In this document: one piece after another, positions 9,310 to 18,638 of the stretch | Numbering within the stretch: position 1 is the stretch's first letter | Layout of the letters: each line of letters opens with the position of its first letter | Assembly (NCBI GenBank): GCA_015063245.1 | Contig: SUSV01000006.1 | Location: forward strand, 1-64,000 | DNA from: Thermoplasmata archaeon | Lineage (GTDB): Archaea; Thermoplasmatota; Thermoplasmata; Methanomassiliicoccales; Methanomethylophilaceae | Direction: 5' to 3' | DNA length: 64,000 nucleotides | The notes under the pieces: generated by a model | Told to the model about the DNA's origin: nothing | Databases searched by the model: none | Seen by the model: only the letters and a program-made list of their open reading frames with translations | Program-made: the position numbers and the translations under genes

Positions 9310-10686
9310 ATGGAGGAATATGGGGTCGGCGAAAGGAACTCTGCTCCAGACGATGCTCCGGATATCAATGTTATAGAAACCCATGATTCCGTTCAGGATG
9401 CCGGGCTGAATTTCGAGCCCTTCGAGCACATCCCCAACCCTGCGGCCGAGGAGATAATCGCGAAGATGCATATCCTGCTCCTCATTGCGGAGGACAACCG
9501 CAACGAAGGGGAGATTCTTCATATCGCGGATTCTATGCTCGACATCGATCCCTTCTGCAGCGACGCACTGTTCTGGAAGGGCGGTTCGCTGTTCGACTCA
9601 TCAGATCTCATCGGCGGCCTCGAATCATGGGACAGGGCGATCCCAGACATGAGCCTCAGATATGTCGAGGATTATGCGGACATCATGCTGGAGACCATAG
9701 CAGATTGCTGCTAGCACGCCATTGTCGAACTGCATGACATGAGAAGGATTCCGGAACTGGTCATGGGCATCTGCGGCAAGCTCAGGGCAAGGGGCTACAG
9801 CAATCCGGAGCTTATGATCTCCGCGCTCCGCATGCCGTTGTATCTCGCAGAGGATGAACGTGATGCCGATGGCATCATCCGTATCTCCGAGTTCATGACA
9901 TCCATCGATCCCGAGTGCCCCGATGCGCTGTTCTGGATCGGGGGCAAGAGATCGGATTCCGATTTCCAAGGAGCTCTCGAGTGCTGGTCCAAGGCCGTCG
10001 GAGGCATGGATGTCAGATATATCAGGGACTATGCGGATGTCATCGTCGAGACGTTGGCGGAGGGATGCTTCGCCGATACATCAGACTATCATGCTGACCG
10101 TCAGATTCCATTGAGGATAGCCGGCATCTGCGAATCCATCAGCAGGAGGGTCCGCAGCGAAGACCTTCATTCCAATCTCGATCCGATGGGGTACATCATC
10201 GGCTGCCTGTTCGACCGCATAAGGCAGTCGGAGGATGCGGATGTTGCATCGAAGGCTTCGACCAAGGCCGTCATGCTCGCACTGTGCGATGCTTCGATAT
10301 CCCCGTCACTGGAATATCAGGACGACCTCTTCAGCCGTTCGGCGACGAGATTCGCCGTGCTACACGCAAGGGCGATGTTCGACAGGTTCGACTCGCCCGG
10401 ATACTTCAGGCGCAGATCCTGCTACAGGATCATCAGGGCGAACAACGATTTCATGCAAGCTCTCTCCAATTACGTCCACAAGGCAGCGAACAGATACTAC
10501 AGAGGGATCTTCGTCAGGCTGGAGAATCATTGGAAGGGTAATGATATGAGTGCCTTCACCGGCAGCCTGTTCGAAGCGTACGATGCACAGAGGTCGGGGA
10601 GACCGCAGTCCTCCAGCATCCAGAATAAGCGCAACCTGTGCATCAAGAGATACCTTATGGGCTACTTCGAGCCTGTCCGCGAATGA
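9310..10686 (+). CDS. duplicated-domain helical repeat protein with in-frame TAG (probable Pyl135)
   Basis: A single 458-residue frame interrupted only by TAG at 9712-9714 (codon 135) and ending in TGA. Two copies of a roughly 110-residue module follow each other. The first contains IDPFCSDALFWKGG and YVEDYADIMLETIADCC, then TAG, then HAIVELHDMRRIPELVMGIC. The second contains IDPECPDALFWIGG and YIRDYADVIVETLAEGC, then F, then ADTSDYHADRQIPLRIAGIC. The copies align without a gap across the TAG, which falls opposite Phe, so the TAG is an internal sense position. Pyrrolysine is the expected insertion in this lineage. The module resembles TPR/Sel1-like repeats; the function is not recognised. The ATG at 9310 has an upstream GGAGGAAAAGG ribosome site. 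The 3' end abuts the convergent gene at a shared TGATCA. Confidence 0.85.
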
Positions 10687-11310
10687 TCATTTCCTTATCC
10701 GGTCGTATATGCGCGGACCGAACGCCGCGATGAACGATATGATGAATGAGATTGAGATCACGAGGGCGACCATCCCCGGATCGGACTCGCCGCCTTCCAT
10801 GCTGCCGTCGGCGCTCATCATGAACATCAGCGCAAGCATCATCAGCATCGCCGTGTATTCATCCATCCCCTCATCGACTGAGATCTCGACATCGAATGCC
10901 ATGTTCAGTGACTCGTTTTCAGATGTCACTATGTCCACATTGATCTGTTCAATGATGGTGGATTTGCTCTCGTCCTCGGAGATGGGGGCCGTGATCGTCC
11001 AGGTTCCTGAGCTCCCTTCGGTCCCCGCAGGGGCGAGGCTCGTTATCTCAGGATTTTGGCAGACCAAGGTCTCGGGAACACGGACGGAGACATCCGCAAC
11101 CGTGCTGCTCTTGTTCTCGATGGTGAGCTCGAACATCCTATGCTCCCCCGGTTCGGCGTAGGTGTAGATGGTCTTCTCCCTGATGCTTGCCGCGTAATCC
11201 ACCGTGAAATCGAAATCCTCCTCCGCGATTGCATCGGAGTCCATGGACCAGAAAGGCAGGACCAGGGATGCGGCCAGGATGATGGGCACCATGATGCGGA
11301 GGGCCTTCAT
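10687..11310 (-). CDS. exported membrane-anchored protein, unknown function
   Basis: 207 residues. A signal peptide (MKALRIMVPIILAASLVLPF, ending near the acidic AEEDFDF) is followed by a beta-rich extracellular region and a C-terminal transmembrane helix (MVALVISISFIISFIAAFG) with a basic RIRK tail. The middle resembles archaeal beta-sandwich adhesion or NEW3-like modules (TIENKSSTVADVSVRVPE), but no family is certain. Probably a cell-surface protein. Its stop shares the palindrome TGATCA with the convergent repeat gene, with zero spacing. Confidence 0.65.
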   Translation of the reverse strand: MKALRIMVPIILAASLVLPFWSMDSDAIAEEDFDFTVDYAASIREKTIYTYAEPGEHRMFELTIENKSSTVADVSVRVPETLVCQNPEITSLAPAGTEGSSGTWTITAPISEDESKSTIIEQINVDIVTSENESLNMAFDVEISVDEGMDEYTAMLMMLALMFMMSADGSMEGGESDPGMVALVISISFIISFIAAFGPRIYDRIRK

Positions 11311-11356
11311 AAGCTATCATCGGATTTCTCGTATAAATTGATTAGAAATCGGATAG

Positions 11357-11956
11357 TCACATTTCCTGTGTCCCGTAGTACTTGCCGACCCCGCCGTAGC
11401 CGCTTATTATCCTGCCTTTGCGGGTGGCGAAGACGAAGTTGTCCAGGCGCTTCCTGAACTCGTCGGGGCGGCCCCTCGCGGCATCGATGTACGCGACGCG
11501 TATCCTTTTGTAAGGTTCGGGGAACGACACGTAATTGGCCCATACATCAGGTTCCCTTCTCAGTCCATCGATGATGTCCTCGGGGAAGACATACGGGGCA
11601 CGGATGATGTCCTCGACCATCGGTCTGACGTCGGGATGTATCAGTCCACATCCGTCCATCTAGATCAGGCGCTCGATGTTAGGTCTCGAATAGGTGCTGC
11701 TCCTCCTCGGGGTGAACCTTCTGAGCTGATGGGTGTCGTCCAGCCTCTTGGCCATCCCGTCGATCCATCCGAAGCACAAGGCCTCCTCGACCGCATCGTT
11801 GTACAGGATGCCCTTCTCGCCAGAATCCTTAGTCGGGAAGACGAACCATATCTCATCCCTATCGCGGAAATTGGCACAGAGCCAGCCACGCCATTCCGAA
11901 CGATCGTCGGAGTAGAATGTCTCCATGGTCCTGCCGTTTATGTTTACCTTAGTCAT
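11357..11956 (-). CDS. YdeI/OmpD-associated family protein with in-frame TAG (probable Pyl99)
   Basis: One frame of 199 residues with TAG at 11660-11662 (minus strand, codon 99) and a TGA stop. The N-terminal half (EIWFVFPTKDSG, LCFGWIDGMAKRLDD, RRFTPRRSSTYSRPN) and the C-terminal half (FPEPYKRIRVAYIDAARGR, a typical end of the family) each match one half of a normal roughly 190-residue YdeI protein. The TAG follows IERLI, where homologues continue straight into the segment before the second half. Two separate genes would each be half a domain. YdeI-family proteins have been linked to stress and antimicrobial-peptide tolerance in bacteria; a role here is unknown. Read-through as pyrrolysine is inference. 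Confidence 0.85.
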
Positions 11957-12256
11957 CGGAACGCGACGGCATCAGGATGATGCGATAAAGAACTTATCGG
12001 TGAGTCGATGCGATGTTAAACCATGAGGTACATTGGGAAGCATGGATCGCACAGGGCGAGGATCTGCATCAATTCGGTGAAGGTTACAGGTGCAATGTTG
12101 ATTATCTGAAATTGAAAGGCTGCGAAAGTCGATGATTGAAATCTAATGCTATCATGTCAGTTCTGTAGGTTGGAGCATAATATATATTGGGTTTTTTCGA
12201 TAGCGTTCCGAAAGAGACAATCTGTCTTTTGACAACGAGTTATTGAGGTATCTGAA
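11957..12256. other. intergenic region between divergent genes
   Basis: 300 bases between the YdeI-like gene (minus) and a Sel1-repeat gene (plus). A TATA-like stretch (ATAATATATATTGGG, about 12177-12191) precedes the Sel1 gene by about 70 bases. No tRNA, long repeat or convincing small gene is seen. Confidence 0.5.
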
Positions 12257-13141
12257 ATGGCTGAGGAGAGAGGTTTTGTATTCAATACTCCAGAAGGGGA
12301 TGTGGAGCTCTCCTTGGAGCAGGTAAAGGAACTTGCAGACAAAGGCGATGCCGACGGTCTGTATGCCTTGGGGATGGCCTATCTCTTCGGTTGGGACATC
12401 GAAGCTGATGAGAAGCTCGGTTACGAGTATCTCGAGGCCGCTTCCGACAAAGGCCAGACAGAAGCGATGACTCTCCTTGTACGTATGTTCATGCAGAACG
12501 AGTACCAGGGCATGGATGCTATCAAAGCGGCGGAGATGTCGATCAAGGCCGCCAAGGACGGCATACCGGATGCGCAGATGTACGCCGGCCTCGCATATAT
12601 GGACGGGGTCTCGGTCGAACAGGATTACAAGGAAGCTGCAAGGTACTTCCGTCTCGCAGCCAATCAAGGCAATAGCGAGGCAAGGACCAATCTCGCATAT
12701 CTCTTCCAGGAAGGCCTGGGAGTAGAGAAGGATCTGGAGAAGGCGTTCAAGATGTACCGCACCGCGGCCAAGAGCGGGAACATGAACGGCATGTTCCATG
12801 TCGGTATATGCTATGAGTTCGGACTCGGCACAGAGACCGATCTCACGAAGGCGATGGAGTGGTACAGGAAGGGCGATGAGCAGGGCGACCCATTCGCCGC
12901 TGAGAGGATCGCTTACATCTTGTCGGAAGGCTATGGTGACCAAAAACCGGACGAGGAACAGGCCTTTGAATACTTCTTGAAAGCCGCCAACTCCGGCATC
13001 GCTGGCTCTATGTTCATGGTCGGCTACTGCTATGCATCGGGGCACGGTGTCGAACCTGATGTCGAGGAGGCCAAGAAGTGGCTCAAGATGGCTGCCGACG
13101 GCGGCATCGAGGATGCGAAGGAACTGCTCGGGGAGCTGTGA
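12257..13141 (+). CDS. Sel1-like repeat protein
   Basis: 294 residues made almost wholly of seven to eight Sel1-like repeats with about 36-residue spacing. Examples are GLYALGMAYLFGWDIEAD, AQMYAGLAYMDGVSVEQD, ARTNLAYLFQEGLGVEKD, GMFHVGICYEFGLGTETD and SMFMVGYCYASGHGVEPD. It opens with a short acidic N-terminus; no signal peptide. Sel1 repeats form right-handed helical scaffolds for protein contacts. It is transcribed alone, ahead of cstA. A second Sel1 gene lies at 14707. Partner unknown. Confidence 0.85.
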   Translation: MAEERGFVFNTPEGDVELSLEQVKELADKGDADGLYALGMAYLFGWDIEADEKLGYEYLEAASDKGQTEAMTLLVRMFMQNEYQGMDAIKAAEMSIKAAKDGIPDAQMYAGLAYMDGVSVEQDYKEAARYFRLAANQGNSEARTNLAYLFQEGLGVEKDLEKAFKMYRTAAKSGNMNGMFHVGICYEFGLGTETDLTKAMEWYRKGDEQGDPFAAERIAYILSEGYGDQKPDEEQAFEYFLKAANSGIAGSMFMVGYCYASGHGVEPDVEEAKKWLKMAADGGIEDAKELLGEL

Positions 13142-13217
13142 CTCTGTTTCCCGATCCCTGTTTGGACATACAGTCCTGATAAAATCCATTTTATAGTATT
13201 CACGAATCGCATGTCAC

Positions 13218-14636
13218 GTGCTATTCGTTCTGGTCGGTGCGGTCTGCCTATTGCTCGGCTATCTGGTCTACAGCAGGATCGCCGAGAGGATATTCCTGCC
13301 GTTCAGGGATACAACGCCGGCATACACCAACGGCGACGGCGTTGATTACGTGCCTATGCCGACCTTGAAGAACCACCTCATCGAGCTTCTGAACATCGCA
13401 GGGACGGGACCGATTTTCGGAGCCCTGATGGGTGCCAAATGGGGTCCTGTAGCATTCCTCTGGGTCATATTCGGTTGCATACTCGGCGGCGCCATCCATG
13501 ACTACGTCTCAGGCATGATGTCCGTCAGGAACGGCGGAAGGTCGCTCACCAATCTCATGCCCCAGTATCTCGGGAAGGCCTTCAGGTACCCGGCGCTCAT
13601 GTTCATCATCGCGGTCCTCATCATATCGGCGGCCATGTTCACGAGGAGCGCTTGCGACCTGCTGGTCACGCTCACCGGCGTGGATTCCGGCGTTTGGCTG
13701 ATGCTCATCGTTATCTATTTCGCAGCCTCGGCCATATTGCCAATCGACAAGGTCATCGGCAGGATTTATCCGATATTCGGGATACTTCTGGTCTTCATGG
13801 CCATCGCGATCATCGCAGGCCTCTTCATCGAAGGATATTCATTGCCTTCGATGACCGTCGATAATCTGCATCCACATGGTGCAGATATGTTCCCAGACAT
13901 GTTCATAACGATTGCATGCGGTGCGGTCTCCGGGTTCCACGCAACCCAATCGACCCTTGTGGCCAGATGCCTCCGCACCGAGCATGACGGGCGCAGCGTC
14001 TTCTACGGCGCGATGATCGTCGAAGGAGTCATCGCATTGGTCTGGGTAGGTGCTGGACTGGCATTCTTCCCCGATACCCTCTCCCTTTCGGACGCTCTCG
14101 ACGACTCCGGTCCGTCCGGGGTGGTCTATGACATCAGCACCACCCTCCTGGGCCCTGCTGGCAGCGTATTGGCGGTTCTAGGGGTTATAGTGTGCCCCAT
14201 CACCTCAGGGGATACTGCGATAAGGGCCGTCAGGATGATGGTCCAGGACGATAAGAAGTGGGATACCAGGGATGTGAGGATTGCCACCGCGATAACATCT
14301 GTTACCATCCTCTCCGTCTGTGCCCTGTGCCTAATGGACTTCGAATCTCTATGGTATTACATGTCATGGATGAACCAGTCCCTGGCCTGTCTGACGCTGT
14401 GGACATGCACCGTTTTCATAATATCGATTCCCGGAAAGAGGATCCACTCCCTCATGACTGCATTGCCGGCCATGTTCATGACCATGGTCGTGGTATCGTT
14501 CATCATGCATTCCGATCTAGGGCTAAATCTGGATTATCAGCTTTCCGTGATCATATCTGCGGTCGTCACGATAGCGCTCGCCCTGATGTATTTCAAGGCT
14601 TTGTTCTTCTCTAGGACAGCTGCGAAAGGATGCTGA
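13218..14636 (+). CDS. cstA: CstA-family (carbon starvation) peptide transporter
   Basis: 472 residues with about 12-14 transmembrane segments. CstA signatures are ITGTGPIFGALMGAKWGP-like (AGTGPIFGALMGAKWGP), GGAIHDYVSGMMSVRNGG and SGFHATQSTLVARCL. In bacteria the family imports peptides or pyruvate; in a methanogen it may bring in peptides or amino acids. It is shorter than E. coli CstA (about 700) and near the short clostridial forms. The start is GTG at 13218 (VLFVLVGAVC...), because the nearby ATG at 13211 is in another frame. It stands alone between two Sel1 genes. Confidence 0.85.
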   Translation: MLFVLVGAVCLLLGYLVYSRIAERIFLPFRDTTPAYTNGDGVDYVPMPTLKNHLIELLNIAGTGPIFGALMGAKWGPVAFLWVIFGCILGGAIHDYVSGMMSVRNGGRSLTNLMPQYLGKAFRYPALMFIIAVLIISAAMFTRSACDLLVTLTGVDSGVWLMLIVIYFAASAILPIDKVIGRIYPIFGILLVFMAIAIIAGLFIEGYSLPSMTVDNLHPHGADMFPDMFITIACGAVSGFHATQSTLVARCLRTEHDGRSVFYGAMIVEGVIALVWVGAGLAFFPDTLSLSDALDDSGPSGVVYDISTTLLGPAGSVLAVLGVIVCPITSGDTAIRAVRMMVQDDKKWDTRDVRIATAITSVTILSVCALCLMDFESLWYYMSWMNQSLACLTLWTCTVFIISIPGKRIHSLMTALPAMFMTMVVVSFIMHSDLGLNLDYQLSVIISAVVTIALALMYFKALFFSRTAAKGC

Positions 14637-14706
14637 CCATACGAAGGAATTTCTCGCGGAGCTGTCGTGATTATTTATCTCTGGATTCGCATGCAGGTGC
14701 GATAAC

Positions 14707-15363
14707 ATGGATTCCGACAACCTCATCACCATGGCCCAGAACGGGGACGCAGAATCGCAGTACAAGCTCGGACTCAACTACATCTACGGGACGGATGTTC
14801 CCAAAGACCTCAAGACGGCGGCCGAATGGTTCTCAAAATCCGCCGACCAGGGCTATCTTCCCGCACGCAGGGAGCTCGGTATCCTCCTCGCATCAGGCGA
14901 GGCCGGAGAGCAGGATTTCGACAGGGCCATCCAGTACCTGTCAGAGGCTGCAGACCAGCTCGATCCCAGTGCCCTCTACCACCTCGGGATAATGTACGAG
15001 CACGGAATCGGGATCCAGAAGGACCTCCAGAAGGCGGTACGCATGTTAGCTTACGCAGCCGAGATGGGATATCCCGGAGCAGACACGGATGCCGAGAGGG
15101 TCGATAAGATCCTCTACGAGGAGAGGAAGGCCAAGCTCCGCGCAAGACCCCTGCTGAACCTGCAGATCTCCGACGTGGATGTCGAGGCGGCATGCTGCAA
15201 GCAGATGCTGGACAAGCTCCTGGACGAGGAGATCGTGTTCATCGATTCATACAAGGGCCCCGCCCTTCTGGGAGAGGACAAGGACGGTATGGATGCGGTC
15301 CTCGAATGCTGTCCGTTCTGCGGAAAGCCCATAGAGATCATCCCCCGCGACACCAAGTTCTGA
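14707..15363 (+). CDS. Sel1-repeat protein with C-terminal Cys pair module
   Basis: 218 residues. Three to four Sel1-like repeats (AESQYKLGLNYIYGTDVPKD; SALYHLGIMYEHGIGIQKD) occupy residues about 1-125. They are followed by a charged linker and a C-terminal segment with ECCPFCGKP near residue 200 and an earlier ACCKQ, perhaps a small metal site. It is the first gene of a tight cluster with the coiled-coil gene (15369) and the phosphoribosyltransferase (15844). Function not recognised. Confidence 0.75.
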   Translation: MDSDNLITMAQNGDAESQYKLGLNYIYGTDVPKDLKTAAEWFSKSADQGYLPARRELGILLASGEAGEQDFDRAIQYLSEAADQLDPSALYHLGIMYEHGIGIQKDLQKAVRMLAYAAEMGYPGADTDAERVDKILYEERKAKLRARPLLNLQISDVDVEAACCKQMLDKLLDEEIVFIDSYKGPALLGEDKDGMDAVLECCPFCGKPIEIIPRDTKF

Positions 15364-15368
15364 TCGCC

Positions 15369-15842
15369 ATGGAAGATATCGACAGGCAGATAGAGCAGCT
15401 TACAGCACAGCTCAATGCTCTCCGTGAGGAGATGCCCGCGACGCCGCTGGATGCCGAACGCAAGGCCATGGAGGTCGGCATCCTGGAGGAGCAGCTGGCA
15501 GATCTGTACCAGCAGAAAGGACTGTCCTCTGCGCCGAAGACAGCTGTCTCGGACAAGGATTCCCTCACAGAGGAGATCAAATCGATAACCGACGAGCTGA
15601 TGGACATCGAGATCAGGATGATCAAGGCCGAGATGGCCAACGACGATTCCGAGAGGACCAAGCTGCAGATGTGCGCCAATACGCTTAAAGCGAGGCGTCA
15701 GACGCTCATAGACGAGGTCAGGGAGATGAACTCGACGCCTGCACCCAAGCCTGAGAACGATTTCGAGGAGAGGCTCTCGGCCCTTGAGAAGGAGGTCGCG
15801 GACATCAAGACCCTCCTGTATCAGATCCTCACGAGGAAATGA
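15369..15842 (+). CDS. coiled-coil protein, unknown function
   Basis: 157 residues, almost wholly charged heptad-like sequence. An N-terminal coil (MEDIDRQIEQLTAQLNALRE) is followed by helices rich in Glu, Lys and Leu and a final coil (EERLSALEKEVADIKTLLYQ). No catalytic motif. It starts 5 bases after the Sel1 gene and ends 1 base before the phosphoribosyltransferase start, so the three are probably co-transcribed. A structural or adaptor role is all that can be suggested. Confidence 0.7.
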   Translation: MEDIDRQIEQLTAQLNALREEMPATPLDAERKAMEVGILEEQLADLYQQKGLSSAPKTAVSDKDSLTEEIKSITDELMDIEIRMIKAEMANDDSERTKLQMCANTLKARRQTLIDEVREMNSTPAPKPENDFEERLSALEKEVADIKTLLYQILTRK

Positions 15843-15843
15843 G

Positions 15844-16401
15844 ATGCGCTGCGAACAGCTCGAGAGATGCTATCTTGATTCCAAGATAGTCATGAAGGGC
15901 GATTATCCGTATTTTGTCAATCCCATCTCAGAGGGCAATCCTGCCGTCACCAAGGAGCTGCTCGAGGAGATCACCGACAATATAATCGAGATCAGCGACC
16001 TCGACTGCGACATCATCCTCACGCCCGAAGCTATGGCCATCCAATACGGCGCCGCATTGACGCTCCGCACAGGAATCCCTTTCCAGATCATCAGGAAGAG
16101 AGGTACCGGACTTCCCGATGAGATATCCTTTGAGAAGAGGACAGGATACGAGGGTGCCAGGATGTATCTTTCAAGCATCCCAGAAGGCTCAAAGGTCGCT
16201 ATCATCGACGACGTCCTAAGCACCGGAGGCACGCTGAGATCCACGGTAAAAGCCCTTCGCGAACATGGCATGATAGTCACGGAGATAATCATAATCCTGA
16301 ACAAATCCGATAATGATAAAGCCCTCTCAGAGGAGCTAGGGATCCCCATAAGGGTGCTTCTGAACGTCGGCGTCAGGGACGGGAAACCCGTATTGAGATG
16401 A
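15844..16401 (+). CDS. hpt: hypoxanthine/guanine phosphoribosyltransferase, archaeal type
   Basis: 185 residues. The PRPP-binding motif VAIIDDVLSTGGTL (118-131) and the N-terminal pattern IVMKGDYPYFVNPISEG followed by TPEAMAIQYGAALT match archaeal HPRT, a relative of bacterial APRT/XPRT. It would join hypoxanthine or guanine to PRPP to make IMP or GMP in purine salvage; exact base preference cannot be read. It is the last gene of the 14707-16401 cluster, with the start 1 base after the previous stop. Confidence 0.85.
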   Translation: MRCEQLERCYLDSKIVMKGDYPYFVNPISEGNPAVTKELLEEITDNIIEISDLDCDIILTPEAMAIQYGAALTLRTGIPFQIIRKRGTGLPDEISFEKRTGYEGARMYLSSIPEGSKVAIIDDVLSTGGTLRSTVKALREHGMIVTEIIIILNKSDNDKALSEELGIPIRVLLNVGVRDGKPVLR

Positions 16402-16482
16402 TCTTCCCAGACTTTTAGATACTGCGGGATTCCGAACACATCTGTACAATGTCTTATCTATTGTTATCATATTCTTGAACAC

Positions 16483-17364
16483 ATGTTTGCTGATGCCTGT
16501 CAGAAGGCGATGAAATACACCCGCCCGGTTGCTGTTTCAACACGCACCTATGACGGCCAGCTCAATACCGATGTCGGCGCGATGATCGTCCTCAACGAGG
16601 AAGGATGGGTCATCACAGCCGGTCACATCTTCGATTCTTTCGTCAAATTCCAGACCGATATCAAGAAGATGGAGGAGATCAAGAGTATCAATGCCTCCAG
16701 GGTCCAGAACCCCCATTCGCCCTCGAACGAGATCAAGATGGACAAGTCTCTGATCACCAACCATTCGTTCTGGTGGGGATGGGACGGGGTGAGGATAAAC
16801 AACGTCGTTGTCAACAGGCAGGTGGACATAGCCATCGGACGCCTTGAGAACTTCAATTCCGATTGGATCGAGGAGTATCCGGTCTTCGCAGACCCCGAGC
16901 ATATGCGCCTCGGCACCATCGTATGCCGCGGCGGATATCCTTTCATCAGCATCAAGCCTGAGTTCATAGAGGACAAGAAGGCTTTCCGCATACCTTCGAT
17001 ACCGCATGACAGGTGCTTCTATCCCATCGAAGGCATCTATTCCCATTACGAATCAAAAGGTAAGAGCGCCGACGGATCATGCATCATGAACTACATCGAG
17101 ACATCCTCACCCGGTCTCAAAGGCCAGTCCGGAGGCCCTATATTCGACAGGGATGGGCGCATCTACGGGATGCAGGTGATGACCGAGCACAGGCCCATGG
17201 GATTCCATCCAGCGGCCGAGCTGGACGGTCAGAAGTACATCGAGAACCAGTTCATGAACATCGGTGTCGGCATCCACGTGTCGACCATTTTCGAGCTTCT
17301 TAACAGCCGCAACATCCGCTATCAGATGGAAGGAGACGAGTCCGGATTCCGCATCATCGGATGA
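16483..17364 (+). CDS. trypsin-like serine protease-fold protein
   Basis: 293 residues with a complete chymotrypsin-fold triad: H48 in ITAGHIFDS, D115 in QVDIAIGRL, S216 in KGQSGGPIFD. No signal peptide or membrane anchor is seen, so the product is probably cytosolic, which is unusual for this fold. There is no PDZ domain, unlike HtrA/DegP. The N-terminus (ACQKAMKYTRPVAVST) resembles peptidases that guard against stress. The substrate is unknown. The 3' end meets the convergent HAD gene at a shared TGATCA. Confidence 0.8.
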   Translation: MFADACQKAMKYTRPVAVSTRTYDGQLNTDVGAMIVLNEEGWVITAGHIFDSFVKFQTDIKKMEEIKSINASRVQNPHSPSNEIKMDKSLITNHSFWWGWDGVRINNVVVNRQVDIAIGRLENFNSDWIEEYPVFADPEHMRLGTIVCRGGYPFISIKPEFIEDKKAFRIPSIPHDRCFYPIEGIYSHYESKGKSADGSCIMNYIETSSPGLKGQSGGPIFDRDGRIYGMQVMTEHRPMGFHPAAELDGQKYIENQFMNIGVGIHVSTIFELLNSRNIRYQMEGDESGFRIIG

Positions 17365-18036
17365 TCAGAACACGTACATGAGGTCCTGAATCGCATCGAT
17401 GTATTGGATGGATTCCTGCTTGCAGGTATCCTCCCTCAGCTCGTATCCGTAGACGGTTCCGATGAAATCCACACCGCATTTCAATGCTGCATTGCGGTCG
17501 TCGAAGCTGTCTCCGACCATCACGGCATCCGCAGGATCGACCTTGAGCTCATCGAGACAGCAGTTTATCACGTCGTCCTTGCGCATCTTGAGGTCCTCGG
17601 CTACGCCGCAGACATCATCGAAATAATCTCTGATGTGGAACAGATCGAGACGGTCCTCAGCGAATTGCCTTAGGGTGCAGGTGGCCATTCCGATGAGATA
17701 TCCTCTGTCCTTCAGATATTTCAATGTCTTATCGACACCGGGATACATCTCGAAGAGCGTGTTGCCTCCGTTGTTGTAGGCATCGACATAGAGCTTCACT
17801 GCATACTGCATCTCCTCGGGGCTTGAGAATCCGAAGATCTTCTGGACGCTGACATCGAAAGGTCCGGTCAGGCACAGCTCGAAGTCCTTGTCGGTGAGGT
17901 CATATCTGCCAATTCCTTCCGCAGCCATGCGCAGACAGTGGAAGTAGCTTTTCCTGGAATCGTTGATCGTGCCGTCCAGGTCGAAGATTATCAGTTTCTT
18001 TCCGGACATTCTTGCTTTGTATGTATCATCGATCAT
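17365..18036 (-). CDS. HAD-superfamily phosphatase (phosphoglycolate phosphatase-like)
   Basis: 223 residues. Motif I is IIFDLDGTIND with both catalytic Asp residues, motif II Thr lies in GMATCTLRQ, and motifs III/IV are in KMRKDDVINCC and AVMVGDSFDDRNAALKCG. A helical cap between motifs I and II places it in the Gph/pyrophosphatase-like subgroup. It hydrolyses a small phosphate ester; the substrate is not predictable. The ATG at 18036 has a GAGGCG site upstream; alternatives are ATG 18075 and ATG 18009. Confidence 0.8.
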   Translation of the reverse strand: MIDDTYKARMSGKKLIIFDLDGTINDSRKSYFHCLRMAAEGIGRYDLTDKDFELCLTGPFDVSVQKIFGFSSPEEMQYAVKLYVDAYNNGGNTLFEMYPGVDKTLKYLKDRGYLIGMATCTLRQFAEDRLDLFHIRDYFDDVCGVAEDLKMRKDDVINCCLDELKVDPADAVMVGDSFDDRNAALKCGVDFIGTVYGYELREDTCKQESIQYIDAIQDLMYVF

Positions 18037-18245
18037 CAGGGCGCCTCGATTGCAAATAAACGCATCTTGGAGCATGTGAAATAAACATATTTGTTAAACT
18101 TTACTGGAAATCCTCTGATTATCTGAATCGGTTGGAATCAATGTTTATACCGATTGGGCTATATCTGGGATTAGATAGATGAGTAAATCATCATATCTAA
18201 ATTAATATTGCATGTAAAGCAATCAACTAAATTAATAATGATACC

Positions 18246-18638
18246 ATGGAGACCAGAGCGATAACGAAGGAAGAATTGGTCGAACTGTTCAGGATCGGGG
18301 CCACACGCAAGATGGAGGAGCATGAGATCTTCGTCATGCGTGCCCTGGAGCATCCGGAACGCGCAGAGGTATATTCGGAACTTCAGTCGTATGTCGACAT
18401 CGAGAGCAGATACTACGATCTGGCCAGGCATTATTATGCAGGGGAGTTCTCGTATTTCGAGAACGGTGAGAACGAGGATCTGCTCCTTCTGACGAAGGTC
18501 AGCGAGCTCCCTCCCAAGCTCTACGCGGAGTATCTGCGCGAGATCGATCCTTCCCAGCGCGTATATGAGAAGATCACCCATGGTTATCTGCTATCATTGA
18601 AGCATAACATCTCCGAAGTGAAGGAGGCCATGCAATGA
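18246..18638 (+). CDS. orphan protein, first gene of an amber-containing pair
   Basis: 130 residues, helical and charged, without signal peptide, membrane segment or known motif (METRAITKEELVELFRIGAT at the N-terminus). Its stop overlaps the ATG of the next gene as ATGA (18635-18638), so the two are translationally coupled. It is preceded by a very AT-rich leader (18076-18245) with TTAATATT and TAAATTAATAATGAT tracts. Not recognised; possibly lineage-specific or carried by a mobile element, given the recombinases nearby. Confidence 0.65.
   Translation: METRAITKEELVELFRIGATRKMEEHEIFVMRALEHPERAEVYSELQSYVDIESRYYDLARHYYAGEFSYFENGENEDLLLLTKVSELPPKLYAEYLREIDPSQRVYEKITHGYLLSLKHNISEVKEAMQ

Noticed and set aside
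12152-13189. Minus-strand frame of 345 codons
   Set aside because: It is antisense to the Sel1-repeat gene, whose repeats explain the sequence.
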